Origin: an uncultured Burkholderiales bacterium
Lineage (GTDB): Bacteria; Pseudomonadota; Gammaproteobacteria; Burkholderiales; Burkholderiaceae_C
Length of the DNA: 64,000 bases
NCBI GenBank assembly: GCA_945952065.1
Contig: CAMFGY010000002.1
Coordinates: forward strand, 303,171-367,170
Reading direction: 5' to 3'
Shown here piece by piece: positions 26,418-35,153 of the stretch. The position numbers were made by a program, and so were the translations under genes. Numbering within the stretch: position 1 is the stretch's first letter; the number at the start of each line of letters is the position of its first letter. The notes beneath the pieces were generated by a model. That model was given only the letters and a program-made list of their open reading frames with translations. It did no database searches and was not told the origin of the DNA.

Positions 26418-26445
26418 TCAAGGTGAATTGTGGCCAATTCCTTGA
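26418..26445. repeat. Inverted repeat between napD and napA
   Basis: Left arm TCAAGG(TG)AATTG pairs with CAATTCCTTGA around a 4-base loop, with a 2-base bulge. Not followed by a T-tract. It could be an mRNA stem-loop separating napD and napA expression, or an operator. It does not fit TTGAT-N4-ATCAA. Confidence 0.4.
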
Positions 26446-26517
26446 CCATTGATCTCTAACTATGTCCAAATCCACGGGTCTTCGGCCATGGCGCCGTCGC
26501 CTACAGGAGCACCTCTT

Positions 26518-29058
26518 ATGCAAGTCGATCGTCGCGACATCCTGAAGATGCAAGCCGCCGCTGCGGCTGCCACTGCCGCCGGGATTCCCGTGCTGGCCCA
26601 AGCAGCCCCAAAGCCAACGGCAACGGGCCCGGTCCGATGGGACAAAGCGCCCTGCCGTTTCTGCGGCACCGGCTGCTCAGTGGTCGTGGGGGTGCAAGAC
26701 GACAAGGTCGTGGCCACCCAGGGCGACGTCGAAAGCCCCGTGAACCGAGGCCTGAACTGCGTCAAGGGCTACTTCTTGTCCAAGATCATGTACGGCAAGG
26801 ATCGACTGACCACGCCGCTGCTGCGCAAGAAGAATGGCGTTTACGACAAAGAGGGTGAATTCACGCCCATCAGCTGGGACGAGGCCTTCGACCTGATGGC
26901 CAGCAAGTGGAAGGAAGCCCTCAAGACCGACGGCCCCACCAGCATCGGCATGTTCGGTTCCGGCCAATGGACCATCTGGGAAGGCTATGCCGCCGCCAAG
27001 CTCTGGAAGGCAGGCTTTCGCTCCAACAACATCGACCCGAATGCCCGCCATTGCATGGCCAGTGCGGTGACCGGCTTCATGCGCACCTTCGGGATCGACG
27101 AGCCGATGGGCTGCTACGACGACATCGAGCAAGCCGACGCCTTTGTGCTGTGGGGCAGCAATATGGCCGAGATGCACCCCATTTTGTGGAGCCGCATCAC
27201 CGACCGCCGCCTCAGCCACCCCAACACCAAGGTGGCCGTGCTCTCCACGTACGAGCACCGCAGCTTTGACCTGGCCGACCTGCCCATCGTCTTCAAGCCG
27301 CAGACCGATCTGGCGATCCTGAACTTCATCGCCCACTACCTGATCAAGAACAACAAGATCAATCAGGAGTTCATCAAGAACCACGTCAACTTCAAGAAGG
27401 GGGTGGACGATATCGGCTACGGTCTGCGCCCGAACCACGATCTTGAAAAAGACGCCAAGTTCAACGGCTACCCCGGCGCCGATGGCAAGCCCAAGGGCAA
27501 CCCGAACGACGCGGCCCCGATCAGCTTCGAGGAATACGCCAAGTTCGTCAGCGACTACAGCGCCGAAAAGGTCAGCGCCTTGTCGGGCGTGCCGGTCAAG
27601 CAGTTGGAAGACCTGGCCAAGCTCTATGCCGACCCCAAGGTCAAGGTGGTGTCGTTCTGGACCATGGGCTTCAACCAGCACACGCGGGGCACCTGGGCCA
27701 ACAATATGGTCTACAACATCCACTTGCTGACCGGCAAGATCAGCGAGCCCGGCAACAGCCCCTTCAGCCTCACCGGCCAACCCAGCGCCTGCGGCACCGC
27801 ACGTGAAGTCGGCACCTTCGCCCACCGCCTGCCGGCCGATATGGTGGTGACCAACCCTGAGCACCGCAAACACACCGAAGAAATCTGGCAGCTGCCCGAC
27901 GGCACCATCCCCGACAAGATCGGCCTGCACGCGGTGGCGCAAAGCCGCGCGCTCAAGGATGGCAAGCTCAAGTGCTATTGGGTCACGACCAATAACAATA
28001 TGCAGGCCGGCCCCAACATCAACGGCGAAATCCTGCCCGGCTGGCGCAACCCCAAGGCCTTTGTGGTGGTCAGCGACCCCTACCCCACCGTCAGCGCCAT
28101 GGCCGCCGACTTGATTCTTCCTGCCGCCATGTGGGTGGAGAAGGAAGGGGCTTTCGGCAATGCCGAGCGCCGCACCCAAGTCTGGCGCCAGCAGGTCAAC
28201 GCGCCCGGCGAAGCCAAGAGCGATCTGTGGCAGTTCATCGAGTTCAGCAAGCGCTTCAAGATGGAAGAAGTCTGGCCCGCAGAGCTGCTGGCCAAGAAGC
28301 CCGAGTACAAGGGCAAGACCCTGTTCGATGTGCTCTACAAGAATGGCAAGGTCAACAAGTACCCGCTGGCGGATGTCAGCAAGGTCAACGCCAAATACAT
28401 CCCCGACTACATGAACAGCGAGTCCAAGGAGCTGGGCTATTACCTGCAAAAGGGGCTGTTCGAAGAGTACGCCGAGTTTGGCCGTGGCCATGGCCACGAT
28501 CTGGCCTCGTTTGACACCTACCACGAGGTGCGCGGCCTGCGCTGGCCGGTGGTCGAGGGCAAAGAGACCCTGTGGCGCTTCCGCGAAGGCTATGACCCCT
28601 ACGTCAAGAAGGGCGAGGGCGTGAAGTTCTACGGCCACAAGGACGGCAAGGCGGTGGTCTTCGCCCTGCCCTACCAGCCGCCCGCCGAAAGCCCGGACAA
28701 AGAGTTCAACCTCTGGCTGTGCACCGGCCGGGTGCTGGAACATTGGCACACGGGCAGCATGACCCGGCGCGTGCCCGAGTTGCACCGCGCCGTGCCCGAG
28801 GCCTTGCTGTTCATGCACCATGATGACGCCAAAGAGCGCGGTCTGCAGCGCGGCATGAAGGTCAAGGTCGCGTCCCGGCGCGGCGAAATCACTTGCGCAG
28901 TTGAAACCAAGGGCCGCAACAAGGTGCCGCGCGGTTTGGTCTTCATCCCCTTCTTTGACGAGGGCCGTTTGGTCAACAAGCTGACGCTGGACGCCACCTG
29001 CCCGATCTCCAAAGAGACCGACTTCAAGAAATGCGCAGTCAAGGTGGTCAGGGCTTGA
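26518..29058 (+). CDS. napA: NapA, periplasmic nitrate reductase catalytic subunit
   Basis: 846 residues from the ATG at 26518 (AGGAG upstream); an in-frame ATG upstream of it would displace the Tat signal. Twin-arginine signal 'DRRDILKMQ', [4Fe-4S] ligands C46, C49, C53 and C81, and the molybdenum-ligand Cys179 in 'NARHCMAS'. Bis-MGD enzyme reducing nitrate to nitrite in the periplasm; needs MobA/B and NapD. Length is standard (about 830-850). A 14-bp palindrome GCTTGAGCTCAAGC spans its stop. Confidence 0.97.
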   Translation: MQVDRRDILKMQAAAAAATAAGIPVLAQAAPKPTATGPVRWDKAPCRFCGTGCSVVVGVQDDKVVATQGDVESPVNRGLNCVKGYFLSKIMYGKDRLTTPLLRKKNGVYDKEGEFTPISWDEAFDLMASKWKEALKTDGPTSIGMFGSGQWTIWEGYAAAKLWKAGFRSNNIDPNARHCMASAVTGFMRTFGIDEPMGCYDDIEQADAFVLWGSNMAEMHPILWSRITDRRLSHPNTKVAVLSTYEHRSFDLADLPIVFKPQTDLAILNFIAHYLIKNNKINQEFIKNHVNFKKGVDDIGYGLRPNHDLEKDAKFNGYPGADGKPKGNPNDAAPISFEEYAKFVSDYSAEKVSALSGVPVKQLEDLAKLYADPKVKVVSFWTMGFNQHTRGTWANNMVYNIHLLTGKISEPGNSPFSLTGQPSACGTAREVGTFAHRLPADMVVTNPEHRKHTEEIWQLPDGTIPDKIGLHAVAQSRALKDGKLKCYWVTTNNNMQAGPNINGEILPGWRNPKAFVVVSDPYPTVSAMAADLILPAAMWVEKEGAFGNAERRTQVWRQQVNAPGEAKSDLWQFIEFSKRFKMEEVWPAELLAKKPEYKGKTLFDVLYKNGKVNKYPLADVSKVNAKYIPDYMNSESKELGYYLQKGLFEEYAEFGRGHGHDLASFDTYHEVRGLRWPVVEGKETLWRFREGYDPYVKKGEGVKFYGHKDGKAVVFALPYQPPAESPDKEFNLWLCTGRVLEHWHTGSMTRRVPELHRAVPEALLFMHHDDAKERGLQRGMKVKVASRRGEITCAVETKGRNKVPRGLVFIPFFDEGRLVNKLTLDATCPISKETDFKKCAVKVVRA

Positions 29059-29077
29059 GCTCAAGCGCCCCGCGCGT

Positions 29078-29878
29078 ATGGAACTGAGTCGTCGAGCCTT
29101 GCTGCAAGGCGCCAGCACCACCGCCAGCGCCAGCCTTTTGGCGGGCGCGGCGGCGCTGCTGTCGCGCCCCACGCAAGCGCTGCCCAGCCAAGCGCTGCGC
29201 CCGCCCGGCGCTTTGGCCGAGGCCGACTTCCAAGCCGCCTGCATCCGCTGCGGGCTGTGCGTGCGCGCCTGCCCGCCGCACAACCTCAAGCTCAGCGAAT
29301 GGGGTGCCGGCTTGGCGGCCCAGGTACCCATCGGAACGCCGTTTTTCGAGGCCCGCGACATCCCTTGCGAGATGTGCGAAGACATCCCCTGCGTCAAGGC
29401 CTGCCCAACGGGCGCGCTGGACCCAGGCCTGCAAGACATTGCCCAGTCCCGCATGGGCTTGGCCGTGTTGATCGACCAAGAGAGCTGCCTCAACTTCCTG
29501 GGCCTGCGCTGCGATGTCTGCTACCGGGTCTGCCCGCTGATTGACAAGGCCATCACGCTGGAAAAGCAAAGCAATCCACGCAGCGACCGCCACGCCATGC
29601 TCTTGCCCACGGTCCACGCCGAGGCCTGCACGGGCTGCGGCAAGTGCGAACACAGCTGCGTGTTGGACCATGCCGCCATCAAGGTGATGGACCGTGATTT
29701 GGCCCAAGGCGCGGCGAGCACCCACTACCGAAAGGGCTGGGAATCGCAAAACCGCGTCGGCAAACCGCGCTTCAATCAAGCCGAGCAGCGTCTGCCCGAA
29801 GATGCAAGCAAGGATCTGAACCCGCTGCGCAACGGTGCGCCCGCCTATGCCGCGCCGGCGTCGGAGCCAAGCCCATGA
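29078..29878 (+). CDS. napG: NapG, periplasmic 4Fe-4S electron-transfer protein
   Basis: 266 residues with Tat signal 'SRRALLQG' and four 4Fe-4S motifs: CIRCGLCVRAC, CEMCEDIPCVKAC, CLNFLGLRCDVCYRVC and CTGCGKCEHSC. With NapH forms the quinol dehydrogenase feeding NapC/NapB/NapA. The stop overlaps the napH start. Confidence 0.94.
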   Translation: MELSRRALLQGASTTASASLLAGAAALLSRPTQALPSQALRPPGALAEADFQAACIRCGLCVRACPPHNLKLSEWGAGLAAQVPIGTPFFEARDIPCEMCEDIPCVKACPTGALDPGLQDIAQSRMGLAVLIDQESCLNFLGLRCDVCYRVCPLIDKAITLEKQSNPRSDRHAMLLPTVHAEACTGCGKCEHSCVLDHAAIKVMDRDLAQGAASTHYRKGWESQNRVGKPRFNQAEQRLPEDASKDLNPLRNGAPAYAAPASEPSP

Positions 29879-30771
29879 AGGCAGACCGCCTCCCAATGCC
29901 GCCGCAGCAGCCCTTGCCTGAGGCGGCGTTATCCGCACCACGCGGCCTGCTGGCACGCCATCGCTGGCTGATGCTCAGGCGTTGCAGTCAGTTGGCGATC
30001 TTCGGGCTGTTTCTGCTCGGGCCCTGGGCGGGCATCTGGTGGCTCAAAGGCAATTTGGCCTCCAGCAAGTTCTTGGATGTGCTGCCGCTGAGCGACCCCT
30101 TTGTGCTGGCCCAAACCCTGATGGCCGGCCTCCACACGGGCCACTGGCCGCTCATCACTGCCCTGATCGGCGCGGCCTTCGTGCTGGCTTTTTATGGCCT
30201 CTTGATGGGGCGCGCTTATTGCGGCTGGGTTTGCCCGGTCAATGTCGCCACCGATCTGGCCGCCTGGCTGCGGCGACGTCTGAACATCAAAACCGGCCGG
30301 GCGCCCAGCCGCAGCCTACGCTATGCCTTGCTGGCCTGCGTGCTGCTGAGTGCCGCAGCCTTGGGCAGCCCCGTATGGGAGATGGTCAACCCGGTCACAC
30401 TCACCCAACGCGCATTGATCTTCGGCGGTGGCGTGGCCTGGTCGGCCTTGCTGCTGGTCTTTCTGTACGACTTGCTGGTCGCACCACGGGGTTGGTGTGG
30501 CCATGTCTGCCCCATGGGCGCGGCCTATGCCTTGATTGGCGCCAAGCCTTTGTTGCGCCTCTCGGCAGCCCACAGCAGCCGTTGCAATGACTGCGGCGAC
30601 TGCTTCGCCGTGTGCCCCGAGCCCCACATCATCGTCGCCCCGCTCAAGGCCAAGCAGGGCGCTGGCCCGCAGATCTTGGCGGGCGATTGCACGGCCTGCG
30701 CGCGTTGCATCGACGTTTGCGACCGACAAGTTTTTCGATTCACCCACCGCTTCGACACCCGAAGGGACTGA
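29875..30771 (+). CDS. napH: NapH, membrane quinol dehydrogenase subunit
   Basis: 298 residues. Four membrane spans with 'YCGWVCPVN' and 'WCGHVCPMG' motifs, then two cytoplasmic 4Fe-4S motifs (CNDCGDCFAVC, CTACARCIDVC). Partner of NapG. Two bases separate it from napB. Confidence 0.94.
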   Translation: MKADRLPMPPQQPLPEAALSAPRGLLARHRWLMLRRCSQLAIFGLFLLGPWAGIWWLKGNLASSKFLDVLPLSDPFVLAQTLMAGLHTGHWPLITALIGAAFVLAFYGLLMGRAYCGWVCPVNVATDLAAWLRRRLNIKTGRAPSRSLRYALLACVLLSAAALGSPVWEMVNPVTLTQRALIFGGGVAWSALLLVFLYDLLVAPRGWCGHVCPMGAAYALIGAKPLLRLSAAHSSRCNDCGDCFAVCPEPHIIVAPLKAKQGAGPQILAGDCTACARCIDVCDRQVFRFTHRFDTRRD

Positions 30772-30773
30772 CC

Positions 30774-31241
30774 ATGAAGATCCCCAACTTGCTCCGCCCT
30801 GCCATGCCCTTGTTGCTGGCCTTGTCTGTTTTGGCCAGTGGCCCGACCTTGGCGGCCGACAAAGCTGCGCCGGTCAAGCTCGAAGGCTTGCGCCAAGGCA
30901 CGCCCCTGAACCAAGACAACCCGCCGGCCAACAACCGCCAGGAACGCGACCATCCCGTGGGTGAACGCGACTTTGTGCAAATGCCACCGCTGATTCCCCA
31001 CACCATCAGCGGCTACCAGGTGACCAAGAACTTCAACAAGTGCATGGACTGCCATGCCTGGCAAAAGACCAAGGAAAGCGGCGCCACCAAGATCAGCGTC
31101 ACCCACTTCAAGACCCGCGACGGCGTGGAACTGGACTCCGTCAGTCCGCGCCGTTACTTCTGCACCCAATGCCATGTGCCGCAAAGCGATGCCAAGCCCT
31201 TGGTCGGGAACAGCTATGAACGCGCCAAGGGCATGCAGTAA
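30774..31241 (+). CDS. napB: NapB, dihaem cytochrome subunit of nitrate reductase
   Basis: 155 residues from the ATG at 30774, with GAAGGG upstream. Sec signal peptide ending 'TLAA'; haem motifs CMDCH (90-94) and CTQCH, matching NapB. Transfers electrons from NapC (and NapGH) to NapA. Confidence 0.95.
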   Translation: MKIPNLLRPAMPLLLALSVLASGPTLAADKAAPVKLEGLRQGTPLNQDNPPANNRQERDHPVGERDFVQMPPLIPHTISGYQVTKNFNKCMDCHAWQKTKESGATKISVTHFKTRDGVELDSVSPRRYFCTQCHVPQSDAKPLVGNSYERAKGMQ

Positions 31242-31256
31242 ACAACAGGGGCGACC

Positions 31257-31886
31257 ATGAAAAACCTGTTTCAACGCGCCTGGGCTTTCGCTCACACCCG
31301 GCTGTTCTGGCTCCTCTTCCTGTCCTTTGCCGGCGGCATCATCTTCTGGGGCGGCTTCAACACGGCCATGGAGTGGACCAACCGCGAAGCCTTTTGCATC
31401 TCATGCCATGAGATGGAGAAGAACGTCTTTGTCGAATACCGCAACACCATCCACTACCAGAACCGCACGGGCGTGCGCGCCACCTGCCCGGACTGCCATG
31501 TGCCCAAGGAGTGGGGCCCCAAGATGATCCGCAAGATCCAGGCCTCCAACGAGGTGCTGCACAAGGTGTTGGGCACCATTGACACGCCCGAGAAGTTCAA
31601 TGCCAAGCGTGCCGTGCTGGCCCAGCATGAATGGGACCGCATGAAGGCGAATGACTCGCAGGAATGCCGCAATTGCCACAACTTCAGCTACATGGACTAC
31701 GCCGAGCAAAACAGCCGTGCGGCAACGCGTCACCAAGTGGCATTTTCGGCGGGGCAGACTTGCATTGACTGCCACAAAGGCATTGCCCACACCTTGCCGC
31801 CGATCGCCCAACCGATTGGCGCGCCCAAGGCCGGAGAGGTGAAGCTGCCCTCCACCAAACCCGAGGGTTCAGCGGCGAGCCATTGA
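31257..31886 (+). CDS. napC: NapC, tetrahaem quinol oxidase (NapC/NirT family)
   Basis: 209 residues: N-terminal membrane anchor (about 14-32) and four CXXCH motifs (CISCH 47-51, CPDCH, CRNCH, CIDCH). Oxidises membrane quinol and reduces NapB. Last gene of the nap run on the plus strand; its end overlaps the convergent napF end by 18 bp. Confidence 0.95.
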   Translation: MKNLFQRAWAFAHTRLFWLLFLSFAGGIIFWGGFNTAMEWTNREAFCISCHEMEKNVFVEYRNTIHYQNRTGVRATCPDCHVPKEWGPKMIRKIQASNEVLHKVLGTIDTPEKFNAKRAVLAQHEWDRMKANDSQECRNCHNFSYMDYAEQNSRAATRHQVAFSAGQTCIDCHKGIAHTLPPIAQPIGAPKAGEVKLPSTKPEGSAASH

Positions 31887-32348
31887 GATGGCCTGCGTGG
31901 GGCAGCCCCCCACGCAGGCGCCGCAGGCAGTGCAGCGCTCGGCATCCAGCTCCGGCTGCGTCACACCGCCCAGACGAGGGCGGAAGCGAATCGCGCTGGC
32001 TTCGCAGGCTTCGCCGCAAATGCGGCATTCGACGCCACGGGCCGCAAGACACGCCGGCCCGATCTGTGCGAGCCAGTCGCCAAAACTGGCGGGTTCGCGC
32101 AGCGCCCGGGGCTTGCACACCGGCAAGCAAGCGGCGCAGGCGTCGCAGCCCTGGGTCTTGAAGTTCATTTGCGGAAAGCCCCCATCGCCACGCTGGATGA
32201 CTTGCGGGGGACAAGCCTGGATGCAGGCGTCACACCGCGTGCAGAGCTCCACAAATTCAGCCTCCGGCAAAGCGCCCGGAGGCCTTTGCACCAGAGCCTG
32301 TGCCGCGAGCGACGAACGACGAAACAAAAAACGCCGGTTTGGATCCAT
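31869..32348 (-). CDS. napF: NapF, cytoplasmic 4Fe-4S protein
   Basis: 159 residues from the ATG at 32348 ('[13 protein letters not shown]'); an ATG at 32366 adds six residues. Cys clusters: [30 protein letters not shown] and [11 protein letters not shown]. Family binds NapA in the cytoplasm and helps its maturation. Here it is transcribed opposite to napDAGHBC and overlaps napC at the 3' ends, an unusual position compared with the common napF-first order. Confidence 0.88.
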   Translation of the reverse strand: MDPNRRFLFRRSSLAAQALVQRPPGALPEAEFVELCTRCDACIQACPPQVIQRGDGGFPQMNFKTQGCDACAACLPVCKPRALREPASFGDWLAQIGPACLAARGVECRICGEACEASAIRFRPRLGGVTQPELDAERCTACGACVGGCPTQAISMARR

Positions 32349-32451
32349 GCCCTTATTCTGACCCATGCGGCAGCTTGCCAGCCGCCAGCGGGCACAAAAC
32401 ACTGCTCACCCCTAACGCCACCCACCCACTCACTCCATCGACCCCCACGCT

Positions 32452-32961
32452 ATGAAAGTATTTGGCATCGCCGGTCGCTCCGGCATGGGCAAGACAACGC
32501 TGCTGGAACGCCTGATTCCTGCGCTGCGGGAACGCGGCCTGCGGGTCTCGCTCATCAAACACAGCCACAAAGACATCGAGGTGGACCGCCCCGGCAAAGA
32601 CAGCTTTCGACTGCGTGAAGCCGGCTGCCAGGAGGTCTTGCTGCTCGGCCGTAGCCGCTGGGCCCTGATGCACGAGTTGCGCGGCGACGCCGAGCCAGAG
32701 CTGGACTATTTGCTGAGTCGCATTCAGGCCTGCGATCTGGTGCTGGTGGAAGGCTTCAAAGGTGGCGACTTCCCCAAGCTGGAAGTCTGGCGCGAGGCCG
32801 CTGGGCAGCCCGCGCTCTGGCCCGAATGGCCCGGCATTGTGGCGATGGCCGGCGACGCCCAAGCCAGCCCCGGCTCACCGCCTTGCCTGCCCTTGGAAGA
32901 CTTGCAAGCCCTGGTGGACTTGGTCTTGCGCCATGCGCAGCCTTGTTCTACGCAAAGCTAG
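32452..32961 (+). CDS. mobB: MobB, molybdopterin-guanine dinucleotide biosynthesis adaptor
   Basis: 169 residues. P-loop 'GIAGRSGMGKTTLLERL', 'LIKHSHKDIEVDRPGKDS' and 'VLVEGFKGGDFPKLEVWR' are the MobB signatures. Assists MobA in making bis-MGD, the cofactor of NapA. It is divergent from napF (103-bp spacer with no Fnr/Dnr box seen). The island boundary follows within 90 bp of its stop. Confidence 0.93.
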   Translation: MKVFGIAGRSGMGKTTLLERLIPALRERGLRVSLIKHSHKDIEVDRPGKDSFRLREAGCQEVLLLGRSRWALMHELRGDAEPELDYLLSRIQACDLVLVEGFKGGDFPKLEVWREAAGQPALWPEWPGIVAMAGDAQASPGSPPCLPLEDLQALVDLVLRHAQPCSTQS

Positions 32962-33049
32962 ATCTGAGCATTGCCAAGAACATCGCACCTGGGCTGACAC
33001 CGATCAATAGGCCGGTTGCCGCCAGCAGACTCCTACTTGTCGCCACAAC

Positions 33050-33153
33050 GCAAAACGCCAACCTCTCGGCTGGCGATTTATCAACGTAAGTGATGGATTT
33101 TCTTACGATTTTTTTGGTTGCGGAGGCAGGATTTGAACTTTGGGTTATGAGCC
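33050..33153 (-). repeat. Degenerate direct repeat: 3' part of tRNA-fMet plus its terminator (att-like)
   Basis: Matches 45836-45946 from GCAAAACGCCAACCTCTCGG through the CCA end, T-arm and anticodon loop (GGGTTATGAGCC) of initiator tRNA-fMet. Differences are several substitutions and loss of eight bases (CCTACGAC) in the T-arm/variable region. The 5' half of the tRNA is missing, so it is not functional. This is the layout left when an element inserts into the 3' end of a tRNA gene. Confidence 0.75.
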
Positions 33154-33383
33154 TACAAACCCATTGTGTAGATCAATTGGTTTTGATCGGGTTTCGCTTC
33201 CCGCTGTCATCTCTGTCAATCGCCAGATTACCTATGAACATGGCCTGGTTCTGACGACTCTACGTCACGATGACAAGCCCCCACGCCAGACGTAGCAACC
33301 GAAGACCACCCCGTCTTTTCCCGTCACGACCCTTACGACCCCACATATCTCGGTTGGGCCAGGGCTGACCATCGGGCGAATAC

Positions 33384-33605
33384 TTGACCAGTCGCGCCAG
33401 CTTGCTTAGCAATTCAGCAGAGTCGGCCACTCGAATTGGTGATCCGGCCGACCTCAGCGGGGCGAGGAAGATGACAGCCGACAAGCCCGACGACCCGAAT
33501 GCGAGATGGCTGGCGCAGTTAACGGCGCGGGTCGCCTGGCAGAAGGCCTGCGTTGCCATAGCCAACAATGACGCGCGCATCCTGTGGGCTTGCAATGACG
33601 TGTGA
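33384..33605 (+). pseudogene. Possible IS110-family transposase C-terminal remnant
   Basis: A 73-codon open frame whose end, 'CVAIANNDARILWACNDV', resembles the C-terminal 'VALANKNARIxWALL' segment of IS110/IS1111-type transposases. The preceding 'DDPNARWLAQLTARV' fits the same region. No DEDD domain or IS ends were found. At most a decayed fragment; the match is from memory of the family. Confidence 0.35.
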
Positions 33606-33988
33606 GGAAGGATTCGCCCCTCATCACTGCTGGCGCCAACGACGAATCAAGCCATTTTCTTGCCAACAGGTTGTAGATCTCGATGAACTTCAAGCTCGTT
33701 CGCTGAGGTCCTACCTCGTCGAATGAAACTAGGCCATCCTTATTGCGCTTACCGGCGTCAATTGGAATCGGGAGGTAATGCGGCGTGATCCTGACCAGCC
33801 TGGGCAGAATCTTGTTCACCTACCAGTCTTGCATGTAGTCAGGCGAGGCTTCCTCTGCACGAAGTGCCGCGTACCTTTCCTCATCCGCGGTGATCCGAGC
33901 GTAGCGAGCCCAAGGCGATGCGATCGCCAACACATTTCTGCATCAGCAACAAGTTCGATGTGCCTATTGAATATTTCGTGCTAATATT

Positions 33989-34003
33989 TGACATCTGTTG
34001 TCA
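33989..34003. promoter_or_regulatory. Candidate operator upstream of the sialic-acid genes
   Basis: TGACATCTGTTGTCA has TGACA/TGTCA inverted arms around five bases. Its right part extended, CTGTTGTCAGAC (33995-34006), recurs with one mismatch on the minus strand at 40395-40406 before the GntR gene. Its left part, TGACATCTG, recurs before the TonB receptor (44883-44891, minus). Probable site for the GntR-type regulator. Confidence 0.45.
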
Positions 34004-34012
34004 GACCTCTTG

Positions 34013-34026
34013 CCCCCCCCCCCCCC
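34013..34026 (+). repeat. C14 homopolymer tract
   Basis: Fourteen consecutive C between the candidate operator and the start codon at 34059. Tracts of this length are prone to slippage; it lies in the leader, so length changes would alter spacing or transcription rather than frame. Confidence 0.85.
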
Positions 34027-34058
34027 ACCTACGCATCTCAAGGACGCCGCGCAGCATC

Positions 34059-35150
34059 ATGAACTTCATGTCTACGGCTTCTGAGCATTTCGAGCGCGGC
34101 GGCAAGCGTCGCGCCGCAGTCGCATTCGCCATCTTCTTTTTCATGATTGAAAACCTCTGCACCGGCGCCCCCCTTACGCTCACATTCACGCAAGCCCCGC
34201 CTCTGCCTGACCCCATCGGCTTTGCTGGCATGGGGGCCGGCGTCAGCGGGGACGCGCTACTGGCCCTCGGCGGTGCGCACTTCCCCGACAAGAAGCCATG
34301 GGAGGGTGGGGGCAAGGCCTTTAACAAGTTCGTTTACGCCTTGGAGCGCGGTGCTTGGCATGTGGCGGGCGAGTTGCCCAGTGCGTTGGCCTATCCCGCC
34401 TACGCGAGCACGGCAGATGGCCTCGTCATCGCTGGCGGCACCAACGACAACGAAAACTTCCGTGCGGTCTTCCGCGTGGCGCTCAAGGGCGGGCGCCTAG
34501 TTCGCGAGGACCTTCCTGCACTGCCGGTTCCGGTTGCCTTTGCCGCAAGCGCCATGTGGCACGGCAAGCTTGTCGTTATCGGCGGCATCGGCACACCGTC
34601 GGCCACGGTCGCGCTGAATGACGTCCATGCGCTCGACGTCACGACTCCGTCCAAGGGTTGGGCGGCATTGCCTCCGCTTCCAGGTCGTGGCCGCATGTTG
34701 TCAGTCGCCGGCACCTTCGGCGGCAAGCTCTTTGTTTTTGGAGGCTGTGCCCTCGAACCCGACGCAGCGGGTAAGCCCTTGCGTAGCTATCTGAAGGAGG
34801 CCTTCGTCCTCGAATCGGAGGCTGGGCCATGGAAGCGCATACGCGAATTGCCCGAGCCGCTCGTGGCTTCGGTCGGTCCGGCGCCCGTGGCCGGCGACGC
34901 TCTGCTGCTGCTCGGCGGCGACACAGGCTTCTTCTACAACAACGGCAAGTCCCCCGCTGAGCACCCCGGCCAGCCAAGAACGATCTACGCCTACCGGCCT
35001 GCCGACGACAGTTACGCAGTGGCGGGCCAGTTGCCGGTCGGCATCGTCACCGCACCGGCCGTCCAATGGCAGGGCAAAGTGCTACTTGTCTCCGGTGAGA
35101 CGGGCCCCGGCAAGCGCACCAACTCAGTCACCATCATCGGGCGGGAATAG
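34059..35150 (+). CDS. Kelch-type mutarotase (NanM-like)
   Basis: 363 residues from the ATG at 34059 (34068 also possible). A hydrophobic N-terminal segment (AAVAFAIFFFMIENLC) suggests export. The remainder shows repeated Kelch-type blades ('ADGLVIAGGTND', 'HGKLVVIGGIGT', 'GGKLFVFGGCA', 'GDALLLLGGD'), fitting the cyclically permuted mutarotase/NanM family that speeds alpha-to-beta conversion of N-acetylneuraminate in the periplasm. First of five close plus-strand genes for sialic acid; the MFS gene follows after 3 bases. Confidence 0.78.
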   Translation: MNFMSTASEHFERGGKRRAAVAFAIFFFMIENLCTGAPLTLTFTQAPPLPDPIGFAGMGAGVSGDALLALGGAHFPDKKPWEGGGKAFNKFVYALERGAWHVAGELPSALAYPAYASTADGLVIAGGTNDNENFRAVFRVALKGGRLVREDLPALPVPVAFAASAMWHGKLVVIGGIGTPSATVALNDVHALDVTTPSKGWAALPPLPGRGRMLSVAGTFGGKLFVFGGCALEPDAAGKPLRSYLKEAFVLESEAGPWKRIRELPEPLVASVGPAPVAGDALLLLGGDTGFFYNNGKSPAEHPGQPRTIYAYRPADDSYAVAGQLPVGIVTAPAVQWQGKVLLVSGETGPGKRTNSVTIIGRE

Positions 35151-35153
35151 GCC

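Larger units (their letters stand above)
32962..34058. other. Gene-poor island left flank
   Basis: No intact gene is seen in about 1.1 kb. It holds the degenerate tRNA-fMet/terminator copy (33050-33153), a possible IS110-type transposase remnant (33384-33605), a small unrecognised minus-strand open frame (33454-33819), a candidate operator (33989-34003) and a C14 tract (34013-34026). Codon patterns are broken in all frames. Confidence 0.6.

Noticed and set aside
29053..29066. GCTTGAGCTCAAGC palindrome at the napA stop as a regulatory site
   Set aside because: It falls within the coding end and a 19-bp gap to napG, with no promoter elements; likely chance.
26677..29493. A 938-codon open frame on the minus strand
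   Set aside because: It lies antisense to napA and napG, whose motifs are unambiguous. Long antisense frames are common in high-GC DNA, and the translation shows no domain.
33115..33153. A functional third tRNA-fMet
   Set aside because: The 5' half, acceptor pairing and eight T-arm/variable bases are missing; only a remnant.
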